DNA of 14,013 nt from Streptosporangiaceae bacterium (GCA_030039095.1 JASHQP010000759.1:1-14013); one strand, 5' to 3'; numbered from the stretch's first letter, positions 1 to 6,326 are shown. Translations and numbers: made by a program. Notes: generated by a model from the sequence alone, not told the origin.

Positions 1-270
1 GCCTGGCGGGTGCGGGCCCTCGAGGAGGCGAGGCTCTGCCGCGGGCGGCCCGAACGCGAGCGGCTCGAACGGGCGCGTCGGCTGGCTGTTCGCCCGGAAC
101 ATCGCGAGCGCGGCGCCCTCGCCGGCGAGCTCGTCCGGCGCCGGGTCGCCCGCCAGGATCCCGAGCAGGGCCTCGAGCCCCGGCTCGCTGGACACAAAGT
201 CGCCGAGGTGCTCACCGGGAACGTCGCCGGACAGGTCATCGGGACGGTGGCCTGGGAGATCAGTACTCAT
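1..270 (-). CDS. Hypothetical protein downstream of an ECF sigma factor (partial, N-terminal 90 residues)
   Basis: The reading frame starts at an ATG (bases 270-268) inside the last codons of the sigma-factor gene and runs open to the left edge, so the C-terminus is missing. The 11-base overlap implies translational coupling, and no separate ribosome binding site is needed. The first 30 residues are acidic (DLPGHRPDDLSGDVPGEHLG). Around residues 48-62 lies the segment PDELAGEGAALAMFR. From memory, this resembles a conserved stretch in actinobacterial proteins encoded beside ECF sigma factors, some of which carry a later transmembrane helix. No membrane segment, zinc motif or catalytic motif is visible in the part present. 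By position it may be the cognate anti-sigma factor or another sigma-associated regulator, but that is inference. I do not recognise a named family. Confidence 0.72.
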   Translation of the reverse strand, partial: MSTDLPGHRPDDLSGDVPGEHLGDFVSSEPGLEALLGILAGDPAPDELAGEGAALAMFRANSQPTRPFEPLAFGPPAAEPRLLEGPHPPG

Positions 271-889
271 TCAGCCCACCTCCCCACGGGGCAACCAGGC
301 CCGGTGCCTGGCCGGACAGCCCAGGTTCGTGCCCGGCGGCCAGCGCCTGGACCCGGGGGTCGGCGGCCAGTGCCCGGAGGCCGCGGTGCAGGGCGACCCG
401 CACCGCGCCGGGCGACTTGCCGAGGATGCTCGCCACCGCCGGCGTGTCGAGTCCGGCGATGACCCGCAGCGCGACGGCCTCCGCCTGGTCCTGTGACAGG
501 CCGGCGAGCATCGCGACAGCCTTCCTGACCGACATTCCGTCGAGTACTTCGTCTTCGACCAGCTGCTCGTCGGCGAACCCGTCGAGGCCGTCGGCCATGG
601 GGCTGACCGGGCGCCGCATGCGCGCCCGGGCCGAGTCGATCGCGCGGTGCCGCGCGACGGTGAACAGCCAGCGGCGGAAGTCCTCGTCGTCGCCGGCGAA
701 CGTGTGGAGGTCGCGCACGACCTGGAGCCATGTCTCGCCGGCGACGTCGTCGGGATCGTCACAGCCCAGGACGTGCAGGTAGCGCAGGAGGCGTGGCTGC
801 AGGGCCCGCCAGAGCTCGAGGAACCCGGCCTCGTCGCCCGACCGGGCCCGCGCGAGTAGCCCGCCCAAGTCACCAGCCTTTGTCGCCAT
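260..889 (-). CDS. RNA polymerase sigma factor, sigma-70 family, ECF-type
   Basis: This 209-residue protein has the two-domain ECF layout. Region sigma-2 covers about residues 18-92 and includes the core-binding helix (DPDDVAGETWLQVVRDL) and the DNA-facing segment FRRWLFTVARHRAID. After an acidic linker, region sigma-4 covers about residues 124-175, ending in the helix-turn-helix TPAVASILGKSPGAVRVALHRG. The protein would direct RNA polymerase to a small regulon in the cytoplasm. I chose the ATG at 889 because the sigma-2 domain begins soon after it. A GTG at 934 would add 15 residues, and both candidate starts have only weak ribosome binding sites. The 34 residues after sigma-4 are Gly/Pro/Ala-rich and unremarkable. 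The stop overlaps the next gene by 11 bases. The gene upstream on the same strand encodes a secreted protein, which could be a target, but no shared promoter motif is evident. The ECF subgroup cannot be assigned by eye. Confidence 0.9.
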   Translation of the reverse strand: MATKAGDLGGLLARARSGDEAGFLELWRALQPRLLRYLHVLGCDDPDDVAGETWLQVVRDLHTFAGDDEDFRRWLFTVARHRAIDSARARMRRPVSPMADGLDGFADEQLVEDEVLDGMSVRKAVAMLAGLSQDQAEAVALRVIAGLDTPAVASILGKSPGAVRVALHRGLRALAADPRVQALAAGHEPGLSGQAPGLVAPWGGGLNEY

Positions 890-933
890 AGCGCCTGCAA
901 GAGTCCCACATCGGCGGACTGAGCGGGTGAACA

Positions 934-960
934 CGTAATACTTCTCAGCATCTGATTACG
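934..960. repeat. Small inverted repeat upstream of the sigma factor
   Basis: CGTAAT at 934-939 and ATTACG at 955-960 form a 6-bp inverted repeat with a 15-base spacer, in an AT-richer patch 45-71 bases upstream of the chosen sigma-factor start. It could be an operator or part of the promoter region. The alternative GTG start at 934 lies on its edge. A 6-bp match can arise by chance, and I see no clear ECF-type -35/-10 pair around it. Confidence 0.25.
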
Positions 961-1021
961 CATTTCCCAGCATCCAGTCAGCCGGTCAGCCAGCCCGCCG
1001 ATGTGTGGACCCTGCACGGTG

Positions 1022-1429
1022 CTAGTGCTTCACGATGACGGCGTGGCTGTGGCTCGCGCGCAGGTGCGGGGTTCCCTTGAACACGAGCACGAACACGACG
1101 ACGCCCTTCGGGTGGACGGCGAAAGCGACGCGGCCGTGCGCGCCGGTGCGCTCGTGACCGACCTGCACCAGGCCCTTCTTGGTGACGCGGTCGAGGAAGA
1201 CCACCCGACCGCGCAGCCCGCTGTTGTGGTGCCGGGTGGACAGGCGCCCGAGGATCACCGTGAAGTGGTGGCCGTGCTCCACCGCGTGGCGCTTGGCGAC
1301 GCCCAGGTGGGTGGCCAGCCGCGGGGCCGTGGACGCATCCGCCGCGGCGGCGGTGGCCATGACGCCGGTGGTGGCGATCGCAGCAGCGGCGGCAACGGAT
1401 CCCGCTCGCGTCATCAGGGATGCACGCAT
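1022..1429 (-). CDS. Secreted histidine-rich protein with Ig-like fold
   Basis: This is a 135-residue protein with a clear signal peptide: MRASLMTR, then an Ala/Thr-rich hydrophobic core to about residue 27, with likely signal peptidase I cleavage near the AAAADAS stretch (about 28-34). The mature part is about 100 residues. It resembles the beta-sandwich Ig-like repeats of actinobacterial exported proteins: the pattern FTVILGRLS, a central VVFLDRV strand, then GRVAFAV and a final strand ending SHAVIVKH. It is unusual in carrying 14 histidines, all in the mature region, including HGHH, RHH and SHSH, and few acidic residues. The ATG at 1429 is preceded by a strong AAAAGGAG ribosome binding site four bases away. 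It may bind metal or polyanionic wall polymers; this is inference, and there is no catalytic motif. The sigma-factor gene lies downstream on the same strand. Confidence 0.8.
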   Translation of the reverse strand: MRASLMTRAGSVAAAAAIATTGVMATAAAADASTAPRLATHLGVAKRHAVEHGHHFTVILGRLSTRHHNSGLRGRVVFLDRVTKKGLVQVGHERTGAHGRVAFAVHPKGVVVFVLVFKGTPHLRASHSHAVIVKH

Positions 1430-1448
1430 GGCACTCCTTTTAGTTTGG

Positions 1449-1470
1449 GCCCCGGCATCAAAGCCGGGGC
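1449..1470 (-). promoter_or_regulatory. GC-rich hairpin in the leader of the secreted-protein gene
   Basis: GCCCCGGC (1449-1456) and GCCGGGGC (1463-1470) form a perfect 8-bp stem with a 6-base loop. On the minus strand the hairpin ends seven bases before the AAAAGGAG ribosome binding site of the secreted-protein gene. There is no T-run on either strand, so it does not look like an intrinsic terminator. It may stabilise the mRNA or affect access to the ribosome binding site. Confidence 0.5.
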
Positions 1471-1540
1471 GGCAGATAACACCCCTAGAGCGATACGGCC
1501 GTGCCGTGCGTTACTCGGGTGAAGAGCCCCTGCTCAGCGC

Positions 1541-1560
1541 CGTGTATAGACGTGTATAGA
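1541..1560. repeat. Perfect 10-bp tandem repeat just upstream of the MBL-fold gene
   Basis: CGTGTATAGA occurs twice without a gap (1541-1550 and 1551-1560), ending seven bases before the ATG of the next gene. The AT-rich TATAGA at 1555-1560 is placed correctly to be a -10 element for a transcript beginning at or near that ATG. The repeat may therefore be a promoter with a two-site operator. I see no convincing -35 hexamer upstream (TGCTCA at 1531-1536 is weak). Confidence 0.45.
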
Positions 1561-1567
1561 TAGGTGC

Positions 1568-2377
1568 ATGGAATCCGGTCTGCCGATCTGCCGCACCTGC
1601 GGCGTCCAGTACCCGGCTCCCCGCGTGAACTGCCCGATCTGTGAGGACCAGCGGCAGTACGTCGGCTGGGACGGGCAGCAGTGGACGAGCCTTGCCGAGC
1701 TCGCCAGGGCTGGTCACCGGGGCAAGGTCGAGCCCGAGGGCCCCGGCGTGGTCGGCGTCGGCGCCGAGCCGCCGACGTCGATCGGGCAGCGCGCGCTGCT
1801 GGTGCGCACCCCGACGGGGAACGTCCTGTGGGACATGATCACTTACATCGACGACGACCTGATCGCCACGATCGGCGACCTCGGCGGCGTGCGCGCGATC
1901 GCGATCTCGCATCCGCACTTCTACGGGAGCATGGTCGAGTACGCGCACGCGTTCGGCGCCCCGGTCTACATCCACAGCAAGGACCGGGAGTGGGTGGCCC
2001 GCCCGGACGACTCGGTGGTGTTCTGGGACGGCGACACCCGCGAGATCGGCGACGGCCTCACGCTGATCAACGCGGGGGTCCACTTCGACGGCGGCCAGGT
2101 GCTGCACTGGGCGGCCGACCCGGACGGCAGCGGCGCCCTGTTCTCCGGCGACATCTTCGCGGTGGTCCCGGACCGCCGCTGGGTCAGCTTCATGTACAGC
2201 TACCCCAACCTCATCCCGGAGCGCCCGCGCACGATCCGGCGCGCGCTGTCGCTGATGCAGCCGTTCGGTTTCGAGCGCGTCTACGGCGGCTGGTGGCGGC
2301 GCAACGTCGCCGCCGGCGGCGTGGCTGCGATCTCACGCTCCGCGGAGAGGTACCTCAGCTTCGCGCTCGACGACTGA
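1568..2377 (+). CDS. Zinc-ribbon MBL-fold protein with a divergent metal site
   Basis: This is a 269-residue cytoplasmic protein with no signal peptide. Residues 8-25 carry CRTC and CPIC, a four-cysteine zinc ribbon. From about residue 60 the sequence follows the metallo-beta-lactamase fold: LLVRTPTGNVLWD, then ISHPHFYGSM where the HxHxDH motif belongs, VHFDGG around H172 and LFSGD around D195. H115, H117, H172 and D195 are present. The usual Asp and His of HxHxDH are Tyr119 and Gly120, and the terminal GH motif is GGW (240-242). From memory, an HPH-Y/F variant is known in a subgroup of MBL-fold hydrolases, so this looks like a family trait rather than decay. The substrate is unknown. The ATG at 1568 has no usable ribosome binding site (AGG only three bases away), which fits leaderless translation. 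Confidence 0.85.
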   Translation: MESGLPICRTCGVQYPAPRVNCPICEDQRQYVGWDGQQWTSLAELARAGHRGKVEPEGPGVVGVGAEPPTSIGQRALLVRTPTGNVLWDMITYIDDDLIATIGDLGGVRAIAISHPHFYGSMVEYAHAFGAPVYIHSKDREWVARPDDSVVFWDGDTREIGDGLTLINAGVHFDGGQVLHWAADPDGSGALFSGDIFAVVPDRRWVSFMYSYPNLIPERPRTIRRALSLMQPFGFERVYGGWWRRNVAAGGVAAISRSAERYLSFALDD

Positions 2378-2461
2378 CGTCCCGTGCTCGTCGAGAGCCT
2401 CGGCGAGCAGTGGGGCGCCCGCCGCAAGCCCGCCGGCAAAGTTGTCTGGGTCCAGATCTGA
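2378..2461 (+). pseudogene. C-terminal relic of an RsbW-like ATP-binding protein
   Basis: Immediately after the stop of the MBL-fold gene, the same frame stays open for 27 codons (through VLVESLGEQWGARRKP, then AGKVVWVQI) to a TGA at 2459-2461. This resembles the last beta-strand and tail of actinobacterial HATPase_c anti-sigma/serine-kinase proteins, which typically end in a GRGL-type motif, then LV..L...WG.R, then GK.VW. The N, G1 and G2 ATP-binding boxes are absent, so nothing functional remains. A GTG at 2384 exists without a ribosome binding site. The likely history is deletion or replacement of the rest of the gene. The assignment rests on pattern memory over about 25 residues. Confidence 0.5.
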
Positions 2462-2488
2462 CGCCGAGAATTCGGGCGCTCTGGGCTG

Positions 2489-2516
2489 CTGACATCCGAT
2501 ATTTCTGTGCGAAAAT
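2489..2516 (+). promoter_or_regulatory. Possible promoter of the M50B-like gene
   Basis: CTGACA at 2489-2494 and GAAAAT at 2511-2516 are separated by 16 bases. They match the vegetative -35 and -10 consensus at 5/6 and 4/6 positions, in a stretch of lower GC than the surrounding genes. Transcription would begin near 2523, leaving a leader of about 50 bases before the GTG at 2575. Confidence 0.35.
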
Positions 2517-2574
2517 CTGGGCAAGGTTGGCCCACGGCACAAATTCGGCAGGCCTTGGTGAGCGGAGAACGGTG

Positions 2575-3261
2575 GTGACGCCCGCGTCGTCGTTCGGTGC
2601 CGTGCTGAGCCGGATCGGCGAGATACAGACCCCATTATCCGCAGCAGCATCCGTGCTCATCGGCCTGCTGGCGCTCGTCGCCGTCACCTTGCAGGTGATC
2701 TGGCTGATCGTCCGGCACGTCAACACGATCGCGCACGAGGGTGCGCACGCGATGACGGGCTCTGCTCTCGGCCACCGGATCGTCGGTGTGGAACTGAACC
2801 CGGACGCGACCGGGTCAACCGAGAGAGCCGGCTACAAGTTCCCGGGGCACCTCACCGCCCGCTTCGTCGGCTACCTCGGCCCGAGCCTGTTCGGGCTTGG
2901 TGCGGCCAAGCTGATCGACGTCGGGCACAGCGTGGCGGTGCTGTGGCTGACCCTGCTCCTGCTGATCCTGCTGCTGTTCGTGCTGCGCAAGTTGTTCAGC
3001 TACGTGCCCGTGATCGCCACCGGCCTGGTGATCTACCTCGTCGCGCGTTATGGCTCGGTCGGCGCCGAGACGATTGCGGCCTACGCGATTGCCTGGTTCC
3101 TGCTGCTGTCCGGGGTCCGGGTCGTGCTCGAGGACAACCTGGACGCGGGCGACGCCGTCAGCCTCGCCAGCATGACCCACATCTGGCGCGGGTTCTGGGT
3201 GCTGCTGTGGCTGGCGGGGTCGATCGCCGCTGTCGCGGTCGGCGGCTCGCTGCTGGTCTGA
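2575..3261 (+). CDS. M50B-like integral membrane metallopeptidase
   Basis: This 228-residue protein is mostly membrane-embedded. A first helix (about residues 22-47) leads into HEGAH (54-58), the HExxH zinc motif of M50-type intramembrane proteases. Further hydrophobic segments lie at about 96-115, 119-138, 142-157, 165-184 and 206-227. AGDAVSLASMTH (191-202) has an Asp at 193 in the position of the third zinc ligand in the M50B-like family of small actinobacterial membrane proteins. It probably cleaves a membrane substrate, which is unknown. The GTG at 2575 has GGAG seven bases upstream; another GTG at 2572 is in frame but too close to that site. Its stop lies one base from the stop of the convergent FAH-family gene. 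Confidence 0.85.
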   Translation: MTPASSFGAVLSRIGEIQTPLSAAASVLIGLLALVAVTLQVIWLIVRHVNTIAHEGAHAMTGSALGHRIVGVELNPDATGSTERAGYKFPGHLTARFVGYLGPSLFGLGAAKLIDVGHSVAVLWLTLLLLILLLFVLRKLFSYVPVIATGLVIYLVARYGSVGAETIAAYAIAWFLLLSGVRVVLEDNLDAGDAVSLASMTHIWRGFWVLLWLAGSIAAVAVGGSLLV

Positions 3262-3262
3262 G

Positions 3263-4105
3263 TCACGCCGGCAGCGTGAAGTGCTGCCGCAGTTCCCCGA
3301 TGCCCTCCACGTAGCTGACCAGCTCGTCGCCGGGCGCCAGCCAGCGCTGCGGGTTGCGGCCCTGGCCAACGCCGGCCGGGGTGCCGGTGAAGATGACGTC
3401 GCCGGGCAGCAGCCGGGCGACCGCCGACAGCCGGGCGACCAGCTGCGGCACCGAGATGATCAGGTGGCTGGTGCGGGACTTCTGCACGTCCTCGCCGTTG
3501 ATCGCGCAGCCGAGCTCCAGGTCGTCGGGGTCGTCGAACTCGTCGGGGGTGACCAGCCACGGCCCGGTCGGGCCGAACCCGGGGAAGGACTTGCCGATGC
3601 TGAACTGCGGCGGGCTGCTGGCCATCTGGGTGATCCGCTCGGAGATGTCCTGGCCGACGCACAGGCCGGCGACGTAGCTCCAGCCGGCGTCCGCGTCGGC
3701 GTGCCACGCCTCGGTGCCGATGACCGCGACGAGCTCGACCTCCCAGTCGGTGTGCCCGCCGGGCGGCAGGTCGACGCTCGTGTACGGGCCGGTGATGCAG
3801 GTCGGGAACTTCGTGAACACGCTCGGGTAGTCCGGAACGCCGAAGCCCGACTCGTCCGCGTGCTCGGCGTAGTTGAGCCCGATGCCGAACACCTGGCGCG
3901 GCGCCGGCGACGGCGCGCCGAGGTCGCCGACCTCGTACGGCTCGGCGTCACCCTGGACGGTCGCGGCCCAGGCCGTGAACTCGGCCCAGCGGTCGTACGC
4001 TCCCTGCGGGCCGGGCCCGAACTGGCCGCCGCTTGCTCGTTCCACGTCGGTGGCGCCGGCGTCGGTCAGGATGACCAGCCGGCCATCGAGGTTGCCGATC
4101 CGCAC
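3263..4105 (-). CDS. Fumarylacetoacetate hydrolase (FAH) family protein
   Basis: This 280-residue protein has the full FAH C-terminal fold. The visible landmarks are IGLNYAEHADESG (75-87), DWEVELVAVIG (120-130) with metal-binding Glu122 and Glu124, VGQDISER with Asp153, GKSFPGFGPTGPW with Lys172, INGEDVQKS and the family signature IFTGTPAGVG (238-247). Members hydrolyse or isomerise 2-oxo-acid ring-cleavage products (fumarylpyruvate, acylpyruvates, 2-hydroxyhepta-2,4-dienedioate) using Mg2+ or Mn2+. The substrate here cannot be told from sequence alone, and no aromatic-degradation genes are adjacent. The GTG at 4105 is chosen because AAGGAGG lies six bases upstream. A longer in-frame extension to 4273 is Arg/Gly/Pro-rich and unlike the family. 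It is transcribed alone, divergent from the LolA/ABC operon. Confidence 0.92.
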   Translation of the reverse strand: MRIGNLDGRLVILTDAGATDVERASGGQFGPGPQGAYDRWAEFTAWAATVQGDAEPYEVGDLGAPSPAPRQVFGIGLNYAEHADESGFGVPDYPSVFTKFPTCITGPYTSVDLPPGGHTDWEVELVAVIGTEAWHADADAGWSYVAGLCVGQDISERITQMASSPPQFSIGKSFPGFGPTGPWLVTPDEFDDPDDLELGCAINGEDVQKSRTSHLIISVPQLVARLSAVARLLPGDVIFTGTPAGVGQGRNPQRWLAPGDELVSYVEGIGELRQHFTLPA

Positions 4106-4252
4106 GAAGTCCTCCTTGGCCGCTCGCTGCACCCGCCCGGGGCCGGCAGGTCCACTCCAGTGTCCGCTGCGCCCGGCGCGCCCGGCCGCCGGCCCCCGTT
4201 TGCGCCGCGGCGGCGGCCCGATCCGGAATTCGCGTCGTACTGTGGAGGTGTG

Positions 4253-4282
4253 GTGACTACCCGCGGCTGCCACTGCCGGTGA
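4253..4282 (+). CDS. Possible 9-residue leader peptide (VTTRGCHCR)
   Basis: A GTG at 4253 preceded by GGAGG (4244-4248) opens a 9-codon frame ending with a TGA at 4280-4282 that overlaps the GTG start (4279) of the LolA-like gene. The downstream start has no ribosome binding site of its own, so ribosomes finishing this mini-frame could reinitiate there. The peptide contains Cys-His-Cys, and short Cys-containing leaders are known upstream of some actinobacterial operons. A caution: TACTGT at 4238-4243 could be a -10 element, which would put transcription start near 4250 and leave GGAGG outside the mRNA. The mini-frame would then be read leaderless. Confidence 0.4.
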   Translation: MTTRGCHCR

Positions 4283-5400
4283 GCGTCGTCCGGCGTCAGG
4301 CGCAGCGCCGATGGCTCGCCGTGGCGGGCGGCGTCGCCCTGCTGTGCGGGCTGCCGGCCATCGTCGGCGCCTGGCCGGTCCCGAACTCCGCGCTGTCCGC
4401 GGCCGCGCTGCGGACGCGCATCCTGGCGTCGGCGGACGTGCCGTACCAGGGCTACGTGGAGAGCTCCGTCGACCTCGACCTGCCCAGCCTGCCCGACCTC
4501 GGTGGCGTGAGCTCGCTGCTCGACGGGGTCACCGACCAGTACGCCTGGTACCTCTCGCCCGGCCAGTGGCGCGCCGACACGATCACCCAGACCGGCGAGG
4601 ACGACACGTACCAGACCGGCGCGGGGACGTTCGAGTGGAACTACTCCGCCAACCTGATGACCCAGGTCACCGGGTCGCAGCCGGTCCGGCTGCCGCGGGC
4701 CGCCGACCTGCTGCCGCCCGCGCTGGCGCTGCGGCTGCTCGGCTTCGCCTCGTCCGGCACCCGCGTGGTGAGGCTGCCGTCGCAGCGGGTGGCCGGGGTG
4801 GATGCGGCGGGCCTTCGGCTGCTGCCCGACGACCCGGACAGCACTGTCGGGTCCGTCGACATCTGGGCCGACCCGCGCAACGGCCTGCCGGTCGAGGTGG
4901 CGATCATCGGCCGCGGCGCGGCTGCGCCGATCCTGACCGCCCGGTTCCTCGACCTGAGCGAGAGCCGCCCTTCGATGGCCGACCTGACACCCGCCCCTGC
5001 GGCGGGCGTGGGCACGACGGTCACCGCGCTGCCCGATGTGAGCGGCATCCTCGACCGGTTCGGCCCGGCGCTGCCCGGGGAGCTCGCGCGGATGACCCGG
5101 GTTCCCGTTCCCAGCGGCCTCGCCGACGTCGCCGCGTACGGTGCCGGCTTCTCCCGGTTCGCGGTCCTGCCGCTGCCCAGCCGGGTGGGGCAAAGTGCCC
5201 TGAACGCGGCGCAGGCCGCGGGTGCCGGCGGGGTCAGCCTCTCTGGCGGGACGGGGGCGCTGATCGAGACGCCCCTGCTGACCGTCTTGCTCGCGCAATC
5301 GCAGTTCGGCGGTCCGGTGTACCTGCTCACCGGCGCGGTCACCCCGGGGCTGCTGGTCCGCGCCGGCTCGGACCTGCTCAGCGACGAGAGCGGATCATGA
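4279..5400 (+). CDS. Membrane-anchored LolA-like (RseB/MucB-like) protein of an ABC operon
   Basis: This is a 373-residue protein. Residues 13-31 form one hydrophobic segment after a basic start (RRQAQRRW), so it is a signal anchor or signal peptide and the rest lies outside the membrane. The next 200 residues resemble the LolA/RseB half-barrel: PYQGYVESSVDLDLP, QYAWYLSPGQWRADTI, GTFEWNYSANLMTQVTG and VDIWADPRNGLPVEV are typical strands of the family. This fold binds acyl chains or lipoproteins. In a single-membrane actinomycete it cannot be classic LolA, and its place ahead of an ABC ATPase and permease suggests an extracytoplasmic partner or sensor for that transporter (inference). There is no lipobox Cys. 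The GTG at 4279 overlaps the preceding mini-frame (GTGA), and the stop overlaps the next ATG (ATGA), so all are probably translated together. Confidence 0.8.
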   Translation: MSVVRRQAQRRWLAVAGGVALLCGLPAIVGAWPVPNSALSAAALRTRILASADVPYQGYVESSVDLDLPSLPDLGGVSSLLDGVTDQYAWYLSPGQWRADTITQTGEDDTYQTGAGTFEWNYSANLMTQVTGSQPVRLPRAADLLPPALALRLLGFASSGTRVVRLPSQRVAGVDAAGLRLLPDDPDSTVGSVDIWADPRNGLPVEVAIIGRGAAAPILTARFLDLSESRPSMADLTPAPAAGVGTTVTALPDVSGILDRFGPALPGELARMTRVPVPSGLADVAAYGAGFSRFAVLPLPSRVGQSALNAAQAAGAGGVSLSGGTGALIETPLLTVLLAQSQFGGPVYLLTGAVTPGLLVRAGSDLLSDESGS

Positions 5401-6326
5401 TCGTCACGCGGGCGCTGACCAAGCGCTACGGCCGGGTGCTCGCCGTCGACCGGGTCGACCTGGACGTGCGGGAGGGGGACCGGTACGGCTTCCTGGGGCC
5501 GAACGGGTCCGGCAAGACCACGGTCGTGCGGATGCTGCTCGGGCTGGTGTACGCGACCAGCGGCGAGATCGAGGTGATGGGAAAGCCGGTGCCGTCCAAG
5601 GTCGCCGACGTGCTGCCGCGGATCGGCGCGATGATCGAGGGGCCGTCCTGCTACGGGCACCTGTCCGGCCGCGCCAACCTCGCGCTGATCGACGCCTCGG
5701 GGAAGGGCCGGGGGCTGCACAGCCGCCGGCAGCGTGTCGGTGAGGCGCTGGAGCGGGTCGGCCTGGCCGGGATCGACAACCGCGCGGTCAGGAAGTACTC
5801 GCTCGGCATGCGCCAGCGGCTCGGCCTCGCCGCCGCCCTGCTGCGCGAGCCGCGCCTGCTCGTGCTCGACGAGCCGACCAACGGCCTCGACCCGCAGGGC
5901 ATCCGCGAGATACGCGACCTGCTCGCCGAGCTCAACGCCGCTGGCACCACGGTCTTCCTGTCCAGTCACCAGCTCTCCGAGGTGGAGCAGCTGTGCACCC
6001 GGGTCGGCATCGTCGACTGCGGCCGGCTGGTCCTGCAGGGGGATCTCGACGCGCTGCGGGCCCCGACCGGCCGGGTCGTGGTCCACACGCCGGACGCCGA
6101 CCGGGCCGCCACCCTGCTCGACGGGAAGGTGGACCGGCGCGACGGCGACCGGCTGGTGGTCGCGGAGGCGGACCCGGCCGGCGTCAACGCCCGCCTGGTC
6201 GAGGCCGGGCTGCGCGTGTCCGAGATCGGCCCGGAGCGCCGTTCCCTCGAGGATCTGATGCTCTCGGTGACCAGCTCGGGGTCGGACCGCATCGACGCCG
6301 GGAACCGGGACGGAGCCGACGCGTGA
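5397..6326 (+). CDS. ABC transporter ATP-binding protein (CcmA/BcrA-type)
   Basis: This 309-residue nucleotide-binding subunit acts at the inner face of the membrane. It shows an A-loop Tyr11, Walker A GPNGSGKTT (34-42), a Q-loop position replaced in the IGAMIEGPSCYGHLSG stretch as in BcrA-like exporters, the signature YSLGMRQR, Walker B LLVLDEPTNGLDP and the H-loop SSHQ. After about residue 215 comes a C-terminal domain of the drug and antibiotic-exporter type (GRVVVHTPDADRA onward). It pairs with the ABC-2 permease encoded immediately downstream. The ATG overlaps the stop of the LolA-like gene (ATGA) and its own stop overlaps the permease GTG (GTGA). The substrate is unknown; relatives export peptides, antibiotics or lipids. 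Confidence 0.93.
   Translation: MIVTRALTKRYGRVLAVDRVDLDVREGDRYGFLGPNGSGKTTVVRMLLGLVYATSGEIEVMGKPVPSKVADVLPRIGAMIEGPSCYGHLSGRANLALIDASGKGRGLHSRRQRVGEALERVGLAGIDNRAVRKYSLGMRQRLGLAAALLREPRLLVLDEPTNGLDPQGIREIRDLLAELNAAGTTVFLSSHQLSEVEQLCTRVGIVDCGRLVLQGDLDALRAPTGRVVVHTPDADRAATLLDGKVDRRDGDRLVVAEADPAGVNARLVEAGLRVSEIGPERRSLEDLMLSVTSSGSDRIDAGNRDGADA

Noticed and set aside
1449..1470. Hairpin read as an intrinsic terminator
   Set aside because: There is no T-run on either strand, and it stands between a divergent promoter region and a ribosome binding site.
1511..2107. Long minus-strand frame opposite the MBL-fold gene
   Set aside because: It is a mirror frame of a well-supported gene, its product is Arg/Asp/Ala/Val-rich low-complexity, and it has no ribosome binding site.
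4106..4273. 56-residue N-terminal extension of the FAH-family protein
   Set aside because: The extension is Arg/Gly/Pro-rich with no family likeness, while the GTG at 4105 has an excellent AAGGAGG and gives the usual length.
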